DNA of 64,000 nt from WHSW01 sp963821345 (GCA_963821345.1 CAWGDM010000001.1:1364001-1428000); one strand, 5' to 3'. Numbered from the stretch's first letter, positions 34,745-44,447 are shown. Numbers and translations are program-made. The notes: generated from the sequence alone by a model not told the origin.

Positions 34745-35878
34745 TCAGCAGCCCAGGGCCCGGGCGATCACCATCTGCTGGACCTCGTCGGTCCCCTCGC
34801 CGATGGTCAGGATCTTGGCGTCCCGGTAGAAGCGGCAGACCGGGTATTCCTCGATGTACCCGTAGCCGCCGTGGATCTGGACCGCCTCCTCGGTCGCCCG
34901 CACCGCCAGCCGGCCGGTGATCAGCTTCGCCTGTGCCGCGGTCAGGGTGAAGTTCTCGCCCGCGTCCTTGAGCATCGCGGCGCGGTAGGTGAGCAGCCGC
35001 GCCGCCTCGATCTGGGCCGAGAGGTCGGCGATCTTCGCCTGGATCGCCTGGTACTTGGAGATCGGCTTGCCGAACGCGCGCCGCTCCTTGGCGTACGCGA
35101 GTGCCTCGTCGAGCGCCCCCTGGGCGAGCCCGACCCCCATCGCCGCGACCCCGATCCGGCCGATGTCGAGGATGTGCAGGAACTGCTTGAAGCCGGCGCC
35201 GCGTGGGCCCAGCAGGTTGTCCTCCGGCACGCGGCACTCGCTGAAGGTCAGCGGCCGGGTGTCGGAGGCGTTCCAGCCCATCTTGCGGTACGGCTCGCCC
35301 TGCTCGTAGCCGGGCGTGCCGCGCTCGACAAGCAGGTTCGAGACCTCGCCCTCGCCGGTCAGCGCGGTGATCGCCACGTGGCCGGAGATATCTGTGCCGG
35401 CGTTGGTGATGAACTGCTTGGCGCCGTCGATAACCCACTCGCCGCCGTCGAGCTTCGCCCGGGTCTTGACGTTGCCGGCATCCGAGCCGGCCTCCGGTTC
35501 GGTGAGCCCGAAGGCGCCCAGCTTGCGCCCTGCGCACAGGTCGGGGAGCAGCTCGCGTTTCTGGTCCTCCGAGCCGAACAGGTAGACCGGCTGGGTGCCG
35601 AGCGAGGTGTGGGCGCACATCGTGATCGCAACCGAGGAGTCGATCCGGGTCAGCTCCTCGACCGCGATCGCGTAGGAGAGCGAGTCGCCGCCCCCGCCGC
35701 CGTACTCCTCCGGGAACGGGATCCCCATCAGGTCGAGCTCGCCCATCTTCGCGACCAGCTCGTAGGGGAACGACTTGGTCCGGTCGAGCTCCTCGGCGAC
35801 CGGGGCGACCTCGCCGCGGGCGAACTCGCGCACCGTCTCGCGCAGCAGCCGCTGCTCGTCTGTGAGCTCGAAGTTCAA
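34745..35878 (-). CDS. Acyl-CoA dehydrogenase
   Basis: FAD-dependent acyl-CoA dehydrogenase of 377 aa, short/branched-chain type. Features are the N-terminal helical domain (MNFELTDEQRLLRETVREFA), the FAD-binding segment FGLTEPEAGSDAGNVKTRAK, the YGGGGGDSLSYAIAVEELTR region, HGGYGYIEEYPVCRFYRDAK and the catalytic base in LTIGEGTDEVQ. It would oxidise an acyl-CoA and pass electrons to the ETF encoded at 47.9-49.7 kb. It lies 13 nt downstream of the HxlR-type regulator gene, so the repressor and enzyme are one operon. Chain-length preference cannot be read from sequence. Confidence 0.92.
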   Translation of the reverse strand: MNFELTDEQRLLRETVREFARGEVAPVAEELDRTKSFPYELVAKMGELDLMGIPFPEEYGGGGGDSLSYAIAVEELTRIDSSVAITMCAHTSLGTQPVYLFGSEDQKRELLPDLCAGRKLGAFGLTEPEAGSDAGNVKTRAKLDGGEWVIDGAKQFITNAGTDISGHVAITALTGEGEVSNLLVERGTPGYEQGEPYRKMGWNASDTRPLTFSECRVPEDNLLGPRGAGFKQFLHILDIGRIGVAAMGVGLAQGALDEALAYAKERRAFGKPISKYQAIQAKIADLSAQIEAARLLTYRAAMLKDAGENFTLTAAQAKLITGRLAVRATEEAVQIHGGYGYIEEYPVCRFYRDAKILTIGEGTDEVQQMVIARALGC

Positions 35879-35891
35879 GCGGCGGCGAAGC

Positions 35892-36368
35892 CTACGCGGC
35901 TTCGGCCTTGCGCCACTGCGCCGGGGCGCCGGGCCCGTACTCGGTGTAGGCGTCGCGCGCGCTGAGCCGCTCGCCGCAGCTCTCGCAATAGCCGCGGTCG
36001 TCGACCCGGCCGCCGCAGCGCTTGTGCAGGATCAGCATCGGCGGACCCTGATCCTCTGCCTGGTGGCGGTCGCCCCAGTGCAGCATCGAGATCATCACCG
36101 GCCACAGGTCGAGGCCCTTCTCGGTCAGGAAGTACTCGTAGCGGGGCGGGCGCTCCTGGTACGCGCGCTTCTCGAGGATCCCCTCGTCGACCAGCAGCGC
36201 CAGCCTGGTGGAGAGGACGTTGCGGGCGACGCCCAGGTTCTCCTGGATCTGGTCGAAGCGCCGGCGACCGTTGAACACGTCGCGGATCACCAGCAGCGTC
36301 CAGCGCTCCCCGAGCACCTCCAGCGTGCGTGCGATCGAGCAGACCTGGTCGTATTCGCGCTTCAGCAT
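35892..36368 (-). CDS. HxlR family regulator with C-terminal Cys motif
   Basis: Winged-helix regulator of 158 aa. The HxlR core (YDQVCSIARTLEVLGERWTL through RNVLSTRLALLVDEGILEKR and PPRYEYFLTEKGLDLWPVMI) is followed by a C-terminal extension with paired Cys (KRCGGRVDDRGYCESCGERL) that looks like a zinc ribbon. It is upstream of and co-directional with the acyl-CoA dehydrogenase and divergent from a thioesterase. Two 15-bp copies of the sequence GTTGC-ATCAA-GCAAC lie in the divergent region and are its probable operators. Start ATG 36368 has GACAAT 7 nt upstream. Confidence 0.88.
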   Translation of the reverse strand: MLKREYDQVCSIARTLEVLGERWTLLVIRDVFNGRRRFDQIQENLGVARNVLSTRLALLVDEGILEKRAYQERPPRYEYFLTEKGLDLWPVMISMLHWGDRHQAEDQGPPMLILHKRCGGRVDDRGYCESCGERLSARDAYTEYGPGAPAQWRKAEAA

Positions 36369-36375
36369 CAGTGTG

Positions 36376-36381
36376 ATTGTC
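36376..36381 (-). promoter_or_regulatory. Start-proximal -10 (GACAAT) of hxlR-type gene
   Basis: GACAAT on the minus strand with 7 nt to ATG 36368; operator 1 lies 10 nt upstream of it, over the -35 region. Confidence 0.4.
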
Positions 36382-36390
36382 GCACACTAG

Positions 36391-36405
36391 GTTGCATCAA
36401 GCAAC
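36391..36405. promoter_or_regulatory. HxlR operator 1 (inverted repeat)
   Basis: GTTGC-ATCAA-GCAAC, a perfect 5-bp inverted repeat with a 5-nt spacer, repeated with one mismatch at 36432-36446. Position between divergent genes and duplication suggest binding by the adjacent HxlR protein. Confidence 0.6.
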
Positions 36406-36414
36406 TGAGGGCGC

Positions 36415-36420
36415 TACGCT
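36415..36420 (+). promoter_or_regulatory. -10 element (TACGCT) of small ORF/thioesterase operon
   Basis: TACGCT lies between the two operator copies; transcription would start near 36428, at or just before operator 2, giving a leader of about 35 nt with a Shine-Dalgarno at 36453-36459. Confidence 0.45.
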
Positions 36421-36431
36421 CGGGACAGTGC

Positions 36432-36446
36432 GTTTCATCAAGCAAC
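36432..36446. promoter_or_regulatory. HxlR operator 2
   Basis: GTTTC-ATCAA-GCAAC, 14 of 15 identical to operator 1 in the same orientation, 41 nt away. It sits over the predicted transcription start of the thioesterase operon. Confidence 0.5.
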
Positions 36447-36464
36447 CGGCCGAAGGAGGCCATG

Positions 36465-36560
36465 ATGACGCTGATCGAGCTAGGTACCGTGGACGTCGAG
36501 GTGTCGCTGGAGGAGATCATCGCCGACCTCTCCTACCCCTTCGCGGAGGGGGGTCGGTGA
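36465..36560 (+). CDS. 31-aa small protein ahead of thioesterase
   Basis: Short acidic ORF, MTLIELGTVDVEVSLEEIIA followed by DLSYPFAEGGR. AAGGAGG at 36453-36459 is 5 nt before ATG 36465 (2 nt before the alternative ATG 36462), one of the best Shine-Dalgarno matches in the window. Its stop overlaps the thioesterase GTG (GTGA), so the thioesterase is translated by coupling. Whether the peptide itself has a function or only drives coupling is unknown. No membrane segment. Confidence 0.5.
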   Translation: MTLIELGTVDVEVSLEEIIADLSYPFAEGGR

Positions 36561-37087
36561 GCTCGCTCGAGGCAGCGGCCGAGCACGCACGCCGCTCTCC
36601 CGAGCTGACGCGGACGCGGGAGCTCACCTGGCAGGACCCGATGCCGACCGCCGCGCTCGGCTCCGAGCTGAGCGGGATCGAGTACATGCGGGCGATCGTC
36701 GCCGGCGAGGTGCCGCCACCGCCGATGGCGGTGGTGATGCGGATGGGACCGGTCGAGGTCGAGCCGGGCCGCGCCGTGTTCGAGGGCGAGCCGGGCGAGG
36801 AGCACTACAACCCGATCGGCGTCGTCCACGGCGGCTACGCTGCCACCCTGCTCGACTCGGCCCTCGGCTGCGCCGTCCATACGACGCTCGAGCGGGGCGA
36901 GGCCTATACGACTCTGACGCTCGAGGTCAAGCTGGTCCGCGCCGTGACCGGGGAGGTCGACAAGGTTCGCGCCGAGGCCGAGGTGCTCCACCGCGGCCGC
37001 CGTCAGGCGACCGCGCAGGCGAAGCTGACCGACATCGCCACCGGCAAGCTGCTCGCCCACGGGACCGCCACCTGCATGATCATCTGA
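36557..37087 (+). CDS. PaaI-type hotdog thioesterase
   Basis: Hotdog-fold acyl-CoA thioesterase of 176 aa. The core is YNPIGVVHGGYAATLLDSAL, the HGG-containing helix typical of PaaI/YdiI enzymes, followed by TLTLEVKLVRAVTGEVDKVR and AKLTDIATGKLLAHGTATCM. About 50 residues precede the core. GTG 36557 overlaps the stop of the 31-aa ORF. It is divergent from the HxlR-acyl-CoA dehydrogenase operon and shares its operator region, so it probably acts on CoA esters in the same regulated pathway. Confidence 0.85.
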   Translation: MSSLEAAAEHARRSPELTRTRELTWQDPMPTAALGSELSGIEYMRAIVAGEVPPPPMAVVMRMGPVEVEPGRAVFEGEPGEEHYNPIGVVHGGYAATLLDSALGCAVHTTLERGEAYTTLTLEVKLVRAVTGEVDKVRAEAEVLHRGRRQATAQAKLTDIATGKLLAHGTATCMII

Positions 37088-37094
37088 GCGCGGG

Positions 37095-39431
37095 TCAGCG
37101 TCCGCGCAGCAGCGGCTCCAGCGAGCGGCCGTGGGCGTTGAGGGCCGGGGCGGGGGCCCGATCGAGCGCGGGCTCGAGACCTTCGGGTTCGATCGGCTTG
37201 CCGAGGTAGAAGCCCTGGCCGAAGTCACACCTCAGCGCCAGCAGCTGGGCGAGCTGGTCGGGGGTCTCGATTCCCTCGGCGACGACGACCATCTCCAGGC
37301 TCTCGCCGAGCCGGATGATCGAGCCGGCGATCGCGGTCTGGCGGCGGTCGATGCCGATCTGATTCACGAAGGAGCGGTCGACCTTGAGCACGTCGATCGG
37401 GAACCGGGCCAGGTGGCGCAGCGAGGCGTTGCCGGTGCCGAAGTCGTCGACCGCCAGGCGCACGCCGATCCGCTTCAGCTCGAGCATCTGCTCGGCGACC
37501 CTGTCGAGGTCGCGCAGGAAGGCGGTCTCGGTCAGCTCGAGCACCAGGCGGTCGGGCGGCAGACCGGTCTCGGCGAGCGCGTCGCGGACCCCGGCGACCA
37601 GGGCCGGGTCGCTGAACTGGGCGCTGGAGAAGTTGACGCTCAGGGTGAGGCTCTCGGCCGCCTCGTGGCGGCGGCGCCAGTCGGCGGCCTGTTCGCACGC
37701 GTTGCGCAGCACCCAGCGTCCCAGCGGCAGCATCAGCCGGCTGTCCTCGGCGATCGGGATGAACTCGCCCGGCAACAGCAGGCCGCGGCTCGGGTGCATC
37801 CACCGGACCAGCGCCTCGACCCCCGCCAGCCGCTGGCTTCGCAGCTCCAGGATCGGCTGGTAATGCAGGACCAGCTCGGCGCCGCGCAGGGCCTTGGCCA
37901 GCGATTCCTCGAGCTCCATCCGCTCGACCATCGCCACGTGCATCTCGGGCTCGAAGACCTGCTTTTGGCCCTTGCCCTTGGCCTTTGCGCGATAGAGCGC
38001 CAGATCGGCGTTTCGCAGCAGGTCGTCGGCCTCGTCGCCGCCGACCGCGATCCCGATGCTGGCGCCGATGAAGACTTCGCGGTTCCGGATCACGAACGGC
38101 TCGTTCATCGCCTCGAGGATCCGATTGGCCACCCTGGCGACGCGGTGGTCGTCGACGTCCTCGAGCAGGACGACGAACTCGTCGCCGCCGAAACGCGCCG
38201 CCGTGTCCGCGGTGCGGATGCATGCCATCAGCCGCGCCGCGGCCTCGCGTAGAAGCTCGTCGCCGGCGACGTGCCCGAGGCTGTCGTTGACGTTCTTGAA
38301 CGTGTCGAGGTCGACGAACAGGACCGCGGCGTTGGAGCCGCTGCGCGCGGCGCGGGTGAGCGCATGGTCGAGCCGGTCCATCAGCAGTTGCCGATTGGGC
38401 AGCCCGGTGAGCGAGTCATGGAAGCCCTGGTGGATCGCGTCCTCGACCGTCTTCGCGTCGGTCAGCGCCAGGCTGGCGTGCTCGGCGAAGGCGACCAGCA
38501 TCTCGCGCTCGGCCTTCGAGTAGGTGCGCCCGGCGCGGTGGGTGGCGACGACCAGGCTGCCGACCACCTCGCCGTGCTCGCGCACCGGGGCAGCGAGCGC
38601 CGTCCGGATCCCGTCGGCGGCAAAGGCGGCAAGGTTGTGGTCATCGGCGGCGTAGTCCTCGACCACGATCAGCCGGCCCTCGGCGGCGGCGCGGCCGCCG
38701 GCGCCGAGCCCGAGCGGGCTGCGGCGCAGCTCGGCGACGATCTCGTCCTTGACCCCGGCCGAGGCCACCAGGATCAGCTGCCCGGGGTCGTCGGGATCGA
38801 TCAACCGCAGGCCGACCGTCTCGTCGCCGAGCAGGTCCTCGGCGCCGGCGACGATCGCCTCCAGCACCTCGTCGAGCTCCCGGCGGCTGATGATCGAGTT
38901 CTGGATCTTCGACAGCCGCTCCAGCAGCCGCTGGCGCTCGGCCAGCGACTCGACCAGGCGCGCGTTCTCCGAACTCTGGCGCTCGCTCAACTCGCGTAGC
39001 CGCCGCTCCGCGGCGACCACCCTCAGCAGGCGCACGGTCTGGGCGAGCACCCGGGCCATGCCGCGAGCGAGGTTGCGCTCCTCGGAGGAGAAGGCGGGTT
39101 CGTCGCTGCGGGCCAGCACCAGGGTGTCGAAGCGCTCGTCGCCGATCGGCGTGGCGAGCGCTTGGCACTCGCCGATGCCCGGCACCTCGAGCCGCTCGCT
39201 CTCGCCGCGGCGCACCCGGTCGATCGCCTCGAACGGGATTTCCGAGGCCCCGAAGCCGTCGGCGATCACGACCCCGTCGGTGGAGACGATCGCACCGACC
39301 TCGGCCTCGAACGCCTCGGTGGCACGCTGGATCGCGTCGCGGGCAGCGCCCTGGACGTCGTCGGCCGCCGAAACGGCGGCCAGGAACTCGGTCAGCTGTT
39401 GCGCCGCCCAGCTTGTCGGCACGGCGGTCAT
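37095..39431 (-). CDS. GAF-GGDEF-EAL cyclic-di-GMP signalling protein
   Basis: Bifunctional-looking diguanylate cyclase/phosphodiesterase of 778 aa, cytoplasmic. Order: N-terminal GAF-like domain (about 20-130), a coiled coil (ERRLRELSERQSSENARLVE), a second GAF domain (about 190-330), GGDEF domain with intact RFGGDEFVVLLE and the DSLTGLPNR entry motif, then EAL domain with EALVRW, NFSSAQF, LELTETAFL, VDDFGTG and VVAEGIET. Both catalytic motifs are intact, so synthesis and breakdown of c-di-GMP are both possible. ATG 39431 is preferred; ATG 39497 would add 22 residues of poor character. Confidence 0.92.
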   Translation of the reverse strand: MTAVPTSWAAQQLTEFLAAVSAADDVQGAARDAIQRATEAFEAEVGAIVSTDGVVIADGFGASEIPFEAIDRVRRGESERLEVPGIGECQALATPIGDERFDTLVLARSDEPAFSSEERNLARGMARVLAQTVRLLRVVAAERRLRELSERQSSENARLVESLAERQRLLERLSKIQNSIISRRELDEVLEAIVAGAEDLLGDETVGLRLIDPDDPGQLILVASAGVKDEIVAELRRSPLGLGAGGRAAAEGRLIVVEDYAADDHNLAAFAADGIRTALAAPVREHGEVVGSLVVATHRAGRTYSKAEREMLVAFAEHASLALTDAKTVEDAIHQGFHDSLTGLPNRQLLMDRLDHALTRAARSGSNAAVLFVDLDTFKNVNDSLGHVAGDELLREAAARLMACIRTADTAARFGGDEFVVLLEDVDDHRVARVANRILEAMNEPFVIRNREVFIGASIGIAVGGDEADDLLRNADLALYRAKAKGKGQKQVFEPEMHVAMVERMELEESLAKALRGAELVLHYQPILELRSQRLAGVEALVRWMHPSRGLLLPGEFIPIAEDSRLMLPLGRWVLRNACEQAADWRRRHEAAESLTLSVNFSSAQFSDPALVAGVRDALAETGLPPDRLVLELTETAFLRDLDRVAEQMLELKRIGVRLAVDDFGTGNASLRHLARFPIDVLKVDRSFVNQIGIDRRQTAIAGSIIRLGESLEMVVVAEGIETPDQLAQLLALRCDFGQGFYLGKPIEPEGLEPALDRAPAPALNAHGRSLEPLLRGR

Positions 39432-39544
39432 CGCGGCCCCGATGCCTAGCCGAGCGCCATCGCGACGGAGGTCTGGGTCCGCGCAGCTCCCATGCACCGC
39501 CTATCGACTGTCGGGGGAGGAAGCTTTAGGTTCGATGCGGGTCG

Positions 39545-40993
39545 TCAGGCGGCGAGCTCGCGAGCCAGCGCGACCAGCAGCCGGACGCCAAAGCCGGTGG
39601 CGCCGTCGCCGACGTAATCGCGCCCGGTGTCCCAGGCGGTGCCGGCGATGTCGAGGTGCGCCCAGGGGACGTCGTCGACGAACTCCTCCAGGAACGACCC
39701 CGCGTAGATCGTGCCCGCCTTGCGCTTCGCGGCGGCGTTGGTGAGGTCGGCGACCTTGCCCTTGGTCAGCTGCTTGTACTCGGGGTGCAGCGGCAGTCGC
39801 CAGGCGAGCTCGCCGCTGCGCTCGCCGGCCCGGGCGACGGTCGCGGCCCACTCGTCGTCGTTCGAGATCAGCGCCGCGTAGGTCGAGCCGAGCGCGACCA
39901 GCACGGCCCCGGTCAGGGTCGCCAGATCGACCAGCCGCTCGGCGCCGAGCTCGCGCACGCAGTAGGTGAGCGCGTCGGCCAGGATCAGTCGCCCCTCGGC
40001 GTCGGTGTTGTTGACCTCGACCGTCTTGCCGTTCAGCTGGGTGATGATGTCGCCGGGCTTGATCGCCGTGCCGCTGGGCATGTTCTCGGTCGCCGGGACG
40101 ACCGCCACCAGCTCCAGCTCGAGCCCGAGCTCGGCGATCGCAGCGAACGCCTCCAACACGGCGGCGCCGCCGGACATGTCCATCTTCATCTCGTGCATGC
40201 CGGCCGACGGCTTGATCGAGATCCCGCCGCTGTCGAAGGTGACCGCCTTGCCGACCAGCCCGGTCACCGGCCCGCCGCCGCCGTGGTAGCGCAGCGCGAT
40301 CAGCCGCGGCTCGGTCGCCGAGCCCTGGGAGACGGCGACCAGGCCGCCCATCCCGGCGGCGGCGATCGCCTCGCGGTCGAGCACCTCGACCTCGACCCGT
40401 TCGTGCGCCGCGGCGATCTCGGTCGCCCGCTCAGCGAGCGCCGCCGGCGTGAGCTCGTTCGAGGGCAGGTTCTGAAGCGTGCGGGCGCGGTTGGCGGCCT
40501 CGGCGGCGACGCTCGCGATCCGCACGGCGAGCTCGATCGGCTCGGCGTCGGCGCCCGGCGCCGCGACCACCAGACGCTCGAGCCTCCTCGGCGGCGGCTC
40601 GTCGTCGTCGGTGGAGCGGTAGCGGTCGAAGCGGTACGCGGCCATCACCGTGCCCTCGACCAGGGCGGCGGCCCGCTCGGGCGGATCGCCCCCGCTCGGC
40701 AGCAGCCAGGCGAGCGAGGTCGCGTCGAGCGCGGCGGCGCGCCTGGCGGCGACCGCGGCCGCCAGCCGCAGCCGCTCCGGGTCGAGGTCCTCCGGGTCGC
40801 CGAGCCCGACGACGAGCGTCCGCGCTCCGCCCTCGGGGTAGAGCACCGCAACCTTCTTGAACCCGGCCTTCGCGTCGCTTGCGCCGGGCGCGACGGCGAG
40901 CTCGACCGGTAGCTCTTCGCCCTGCGCGAGCCCGGCGACGACCAGCTCGGCTTCGGACTCCGATGGCCCTTGGGTGACGACCTCGACCTGCAC
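39545..40993 (-). CDS. pepA: Leucyl aminopeptidase (M17)
   Basis: Cytosolic M17 metallo-aminopeptidase of 482 aa. The N-terminal macro-like domain is followed by the catalytic domain with GLVGKAVTFDSGGISIKPSA (catalytic Lys and zinc ligands), MKMDMSGGAAVLEAFAAIAE and the diagnostic NTDAEGRLILADAL. Arg and metal ligands are intact, so activity is expected as a hexamer in peptide turnover. GTG 40993 is set by TAGACT 8 nt upstream. Divergent from the thiolase gene. Confidence 0.94.
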   Translation of the reverse strand: MQVEVVTQGPSESEAELVVAGLAQGEELPVELAVAPGASDAKAGFKKVAVLYPEGGARTLVVGLGDPEDLDPERLRLAAAVAARRAAALDATSLAWLLPSGGDPPERAAALVEGTVMAAYRFDRYRSTDDDEPPPRRLERLVVAAPGADAEPIELAVRIASVAAEAANRARTLQNLPSNELTPAALAERATEIAAAHERVEVEVLDREAIAAAGMGGLVAVSQGSATEPRLIALRYHGGGGPVTGLVGKAVTFDSGGISIKPSAGMHEMKMDMSGGAAVLEAFAAIAELGLELELVAVVPATENMPSGTAIKPGDIITQLNGKTVEVNNTDAEGRLILADALTYCVRELGAERLVDLATLTGAVLVALGSTYAALISNDDEWAATVARAGERSGELAWRLPLHPEYKQLTKGKVADLTNAAAKRKAGTIYAGSFLEEFVDDVPWAHLDIAGTAWDTGRDYVGDGATGFGVRLLVALARELAA

Positions 40994-41001
40994 GGCGGGC
41001 G

Positions 41002-41007
41002 AGTCTA
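41002..41007 (-). promoter_or_regulatory. Start-proximal -10 (TAGACT) of pepA
   Basis: TAGACT on the minus strand with 8 nt to GTG 40993; predicted leaderless. Confidence 0.55.
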
Positions 41008-41020
41008 TTGCCCGCTCATC

Positions 41021-41026
41021 TACGAT
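41021..41026 (+). promoter_or_regulatory. Candidate -10 (TACGAT) of thiolase
   Basis: TACGAT about 49 nt before the thiolase ATG, leaving a leader with an AGAAAGG ribosome-binding site at 41062-41068; an ordinary led transcript. Confidence 0.35.
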
Positions 41027-41074
41027 TGTGGGAGTACCTCCGCGGCCCCCGCCGCCTCACTCAGAAAGGCTCCG

Positions 41075-42259
<1,185 letters not shown>

Positions 42260-42294
42260 AGCAAGAAGGTCTGAGTCGGTACAACGAACGGCCG

Positions 42295-43089
42295 ATGCGC
42301 GCGGCTGCCTTCTTCGATCTCGACCGCACCCTGATCTCCGGGTCGTCCGGCCTGCCCTGGGCGCGGGCGGCGACCAAGGCCGGGCTGATCAGCCGTCGCC
42401 AGATGGCGAGGTGGGGGGTCGACGCGCTGCGCTTCCGGATGCGCGGCTCGACCGACGAGGCGACCGAGAAGCTGCTCGGCGAGATCAAGCAAGTCTTCGA
42501 CGGCGTCTCGGCGCGCCAGATCGCCCGCATGGCGCCCGAGGTCCTGGTCGGGGTGCTGCCGCGGATCTACCCGGAGATGCTCGAGGAGGTTCACGCCCAT
42601 CAGGACGCCGGCCGGCCGACCTTCATCGTCAGTGCCGCCGGGGACGAGCTGGTGCAGCTGCTGGCGCGGATCCTCTACATGGATGGGGGCATCGGGACCA
42701 AGTACGAGGTCGGGCCCGACGGCCTGTTCACCGGCGAACTCGGCGGCACCTTCATGTACGGCGAGGGCAAGCTCGTCGGGGTGCGCCGGTTCGCCGAGGA
42801 GCACGAGATCGACCTCGCCTCCTCCTACGCCTACTCGGACTCGGTCTCCGACCTGCCGATGCTGCGCGCGGTCGGCAACCCGGTGGTCGTCAACCCAGAC
42901 GAGGAGCTGACCAGGATCGCCCGCGAGCAGGGCTGGCGGGTGATGCGCTTCGAGCGCCTCGGCCGGCGGCTGGCGCTCGCCGGGCTCAGCGTCGCGCTGG
43001 TCGGCGCCGGATTGCTCGGACGACATAGGATCGGCCCGTGGACGCAGAGGAACTCGCGTTCGCCGGCATCGCTCGCCAGGCGCAGCTGA
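42295..43089 (+). CDS. HAD-IB family hydrolase (SerB-like) with C-terminal hydrophobic segment
   Basis: HAD phosphatase of 264 aa. Motif I is FFDLDRTLISGSS (Asp nucleophile and acid/base Asp), motif II TFIVSAAGDE, motif III Lys near GEGKLVGV and motif IV AYSDSVSDLPML. The IB subclass includes phosphoserine phosphatase-like and lipid-phosphate phosphatases. A hydrophobic segment near the C-terminus (LALAGLSVALVGAGLLG) may anchor it in the membrane. Its last 52 bases overlap the following amidase gene. Confidence 0.85.
   Translation: MRAAAFFDLDRTLISGSSGLPWARAATKAGLISRRQMARWGVDALRFRMRGSTDEATEKLLGEIKQVFDGVSARQIARMAPEVLVGVLPRIYPEMLEEVHAHQDAGRPTFIVSAAGDELVQLLARILYMDGGIGTKYEVGPDGLFTGELGGTFMYGEGKLVGVRRFAEEHEIDLASSYAYSDSVSDLPMLRAVGNPVVVNPDEELTRIAREQGWRVMRFERLGRRLALAGLSVALVGAGLLGRHRIGPWTQRNSRSPASLARRS
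43026..43031 (+). promoter_or_regulatory. Start-proximal -10 (TAGGAT) of amidase
   Basis: TAGGAT with 6 nt to GTG 43038, inside the 3' end of the HAD gene; predicted leaderless. Confidence 0.45.
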
Positions 43090-44447
43090 TCCACGCCGGG
43101 GAGGTCTCCTCGCGCGAGCTGGTCGATCTGTACCTGGAGCGGATCGACCGCCTCGGCGGCGAGCTGAACGTGTTCACCGAAGTGCTGGCCGAGCGCGCGC
43201 TCGCCGCCGCCGACGCCGCCGACGAGCTGCGCGGAAAGGGCGAGCCCGCTCCGCTGCTGGGCGTCCCGGTGGCGATCAAGGACAACGTCGACGTCGCGGG
43301 CGCCGCGACGCGCTTTGGCAGCCGGGCCTACGACGAGACCGCGGCGGTCGCCGACTCGGAGGTGGTCCGGCGCCTGCGCGCCGCGGGCGCGGTGGTGATC
43401 GCCAAGACGACGCTCTCGGAACTCGCGATCCTGCCGTTCACCGAGACCGCGGCGTGCGGCGCCAGCCGCAACCCCTGGGACACCGCGCGCACCGTGGGCG
43501 GCTCGAGCGGCGGCAGCGGCGGCGCGGTCGCGGCCGGGCTGGTCGGGGCTGCGCTGGCGACCGACGGTGGCGGCTCGATCCGGATTCCGGCGGCGTTCTG
43601 CGGCCTGGTCGGGTTGAAGCCACAGCTGGGGCGCGTCCCGATGGACCCACCGGATCACTGGAACAACCTCTCCGCGAGCGGGTCGCTGACGCGCACGGTC
43701 GCCGACACGGCGCTATGGCTGGACGTGGTCACCGACGGCGGCGGCGATCCCGGCGGCCCCGAGCCGCCCGAGCAGCCGTTCTCGGTCGCCGCCGCAACCC
43801 CGCCCGGGAAGTTGCAGATCGCGATCTCCGAGCGCCCCGCCCGCGCGATCCTGCCGCCGGTGCTGACGGACGAGGTCAAGGCGGGGCTGGCCGAGACCGA
43901 GGAACTGCTGCGCTCGCTGGGCCATGACGTCCGCCGCCACGAGCCGTCGTTCGGGATCACCGGCAACAACTTCGTGCCCCGGTACCTGGGCGGGATCCGG
44001 GTGGACGTCGACGACGTCCCTCACCGCGACCGGCTCGAGGCCCGCAGCCGCGGCTTCGGGCGGCTCGGGGGCGCCTATCCCGCCGGCGTGATCCGCAAGG
44101 CGACCCGGGCCGCGGCCGCAGACGCGGAGAAGATCAACGCGAGCTGGGCGGAGTTCGACGTCCTCGTCACCCCGACGGTCGGCGAGACGGCGGTCGAGAT
44201 CGGGCGCTGGGAGGGCAAGGGGGCGTTGCGAACCCTGCTGAGCATCAGCCGCACGTTCGCCTTCACGCCGAGCTGGAACCACACCGGCCAGCCGGCGCTG
44301 GCGCTGCCCGCCGGGTTCACCGCCGGCGGCCTGCCGCGCTCCGTGACCCTGGTCGGCAAGCCGGGTGCCGAGCCGATGCTGCTCTCGCTCGCCGCGCAGA
44401 TCGAGGCCGAGCGGCCGTGGGCGGACCGCCGGCCACCGGTGTCCTAG
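43038..44447 (+). CDS. Amidase signature family amidase
   Basis: Amidohydrolase of 469 aa with the Ser-cisSer-Lys triad: Lys81 in VAIKDNVDV, cis-Ser156 in GGSSGGSGG and nucleophile Ser180 in DGGGSIRIPAAF. The 75- and 24-residue spacings match fatty acid amide hydrolase (142/217/241). No neighbouring gatB or gatC, so it is not the tRNA amidotransferase subunit. No signal peptide. Substrate unknown. GTG start supported by the -10 element 6 nt upstream; its stop overlaps the convergent membrane protein gene by four bases. Confidence 0.92.
   Translation: MDAEELAFAGIARQAQLIHAGEVSSRELVDLYLERIDRLGGELNVFTEVLAERALAAADAADELRGKGEPAPLLGVPVAIKDNVDVAGAATRFGSRAYDETAAVADSEVVRRLRAAGAVVIAKTTLSELAILPFTETAACGASRNPWDTARTVGGSSGGSGGAVAAGLVGAALATDGGGSIRIPAAFCGLVGLKPQLGRVPMDPPDHWNNLSASGSLTRTVADTALWLDVVTDGGGDPGGPEPPEQPFSVAAATPPGKLQIAISERPARAILPPVLTDEVKAGLAETEELLRSLGHDVRRHEPSFGITGNNFVPRYLGGIRVDVDDVPHRDRLEARSRGFGRLGGAYPAGVIRKATRAAAADAEKINASWAEFDVLVTPTVGETAVEIGRWEGKGALRTLLSISRTFAFTPSWNHTGQPALALPAGFTAGGLPRSVTLVGKPGAEPMLLSLAAQIEAERPWADRRPPVS

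Noticed and set aside
36428..36556. Thioesterase start at GTG 36428, 7 nt after TACGCT
   Set aside because: In frame and correctly spaced for a leaderless start, but the added 43 residues are Arg/Asp/Gly-rich shadow sequence of the 31-aa ORF, which has a strong Shine-Dalgarno.
39505..39530. Third copy of the 39-bp palindrome
   Set aside because: Only about 11 bases (CGACTGTCGGG) match the inner stem; the outer arms are absent.
42960..43089. Frameshift at the end of the HAD gene to explain its 52-bp overlap with the amidase
   Set aside because: The hydrophobic C-terminal segment reads well up to the overlap and neither alternative frame gives a better family-like end.
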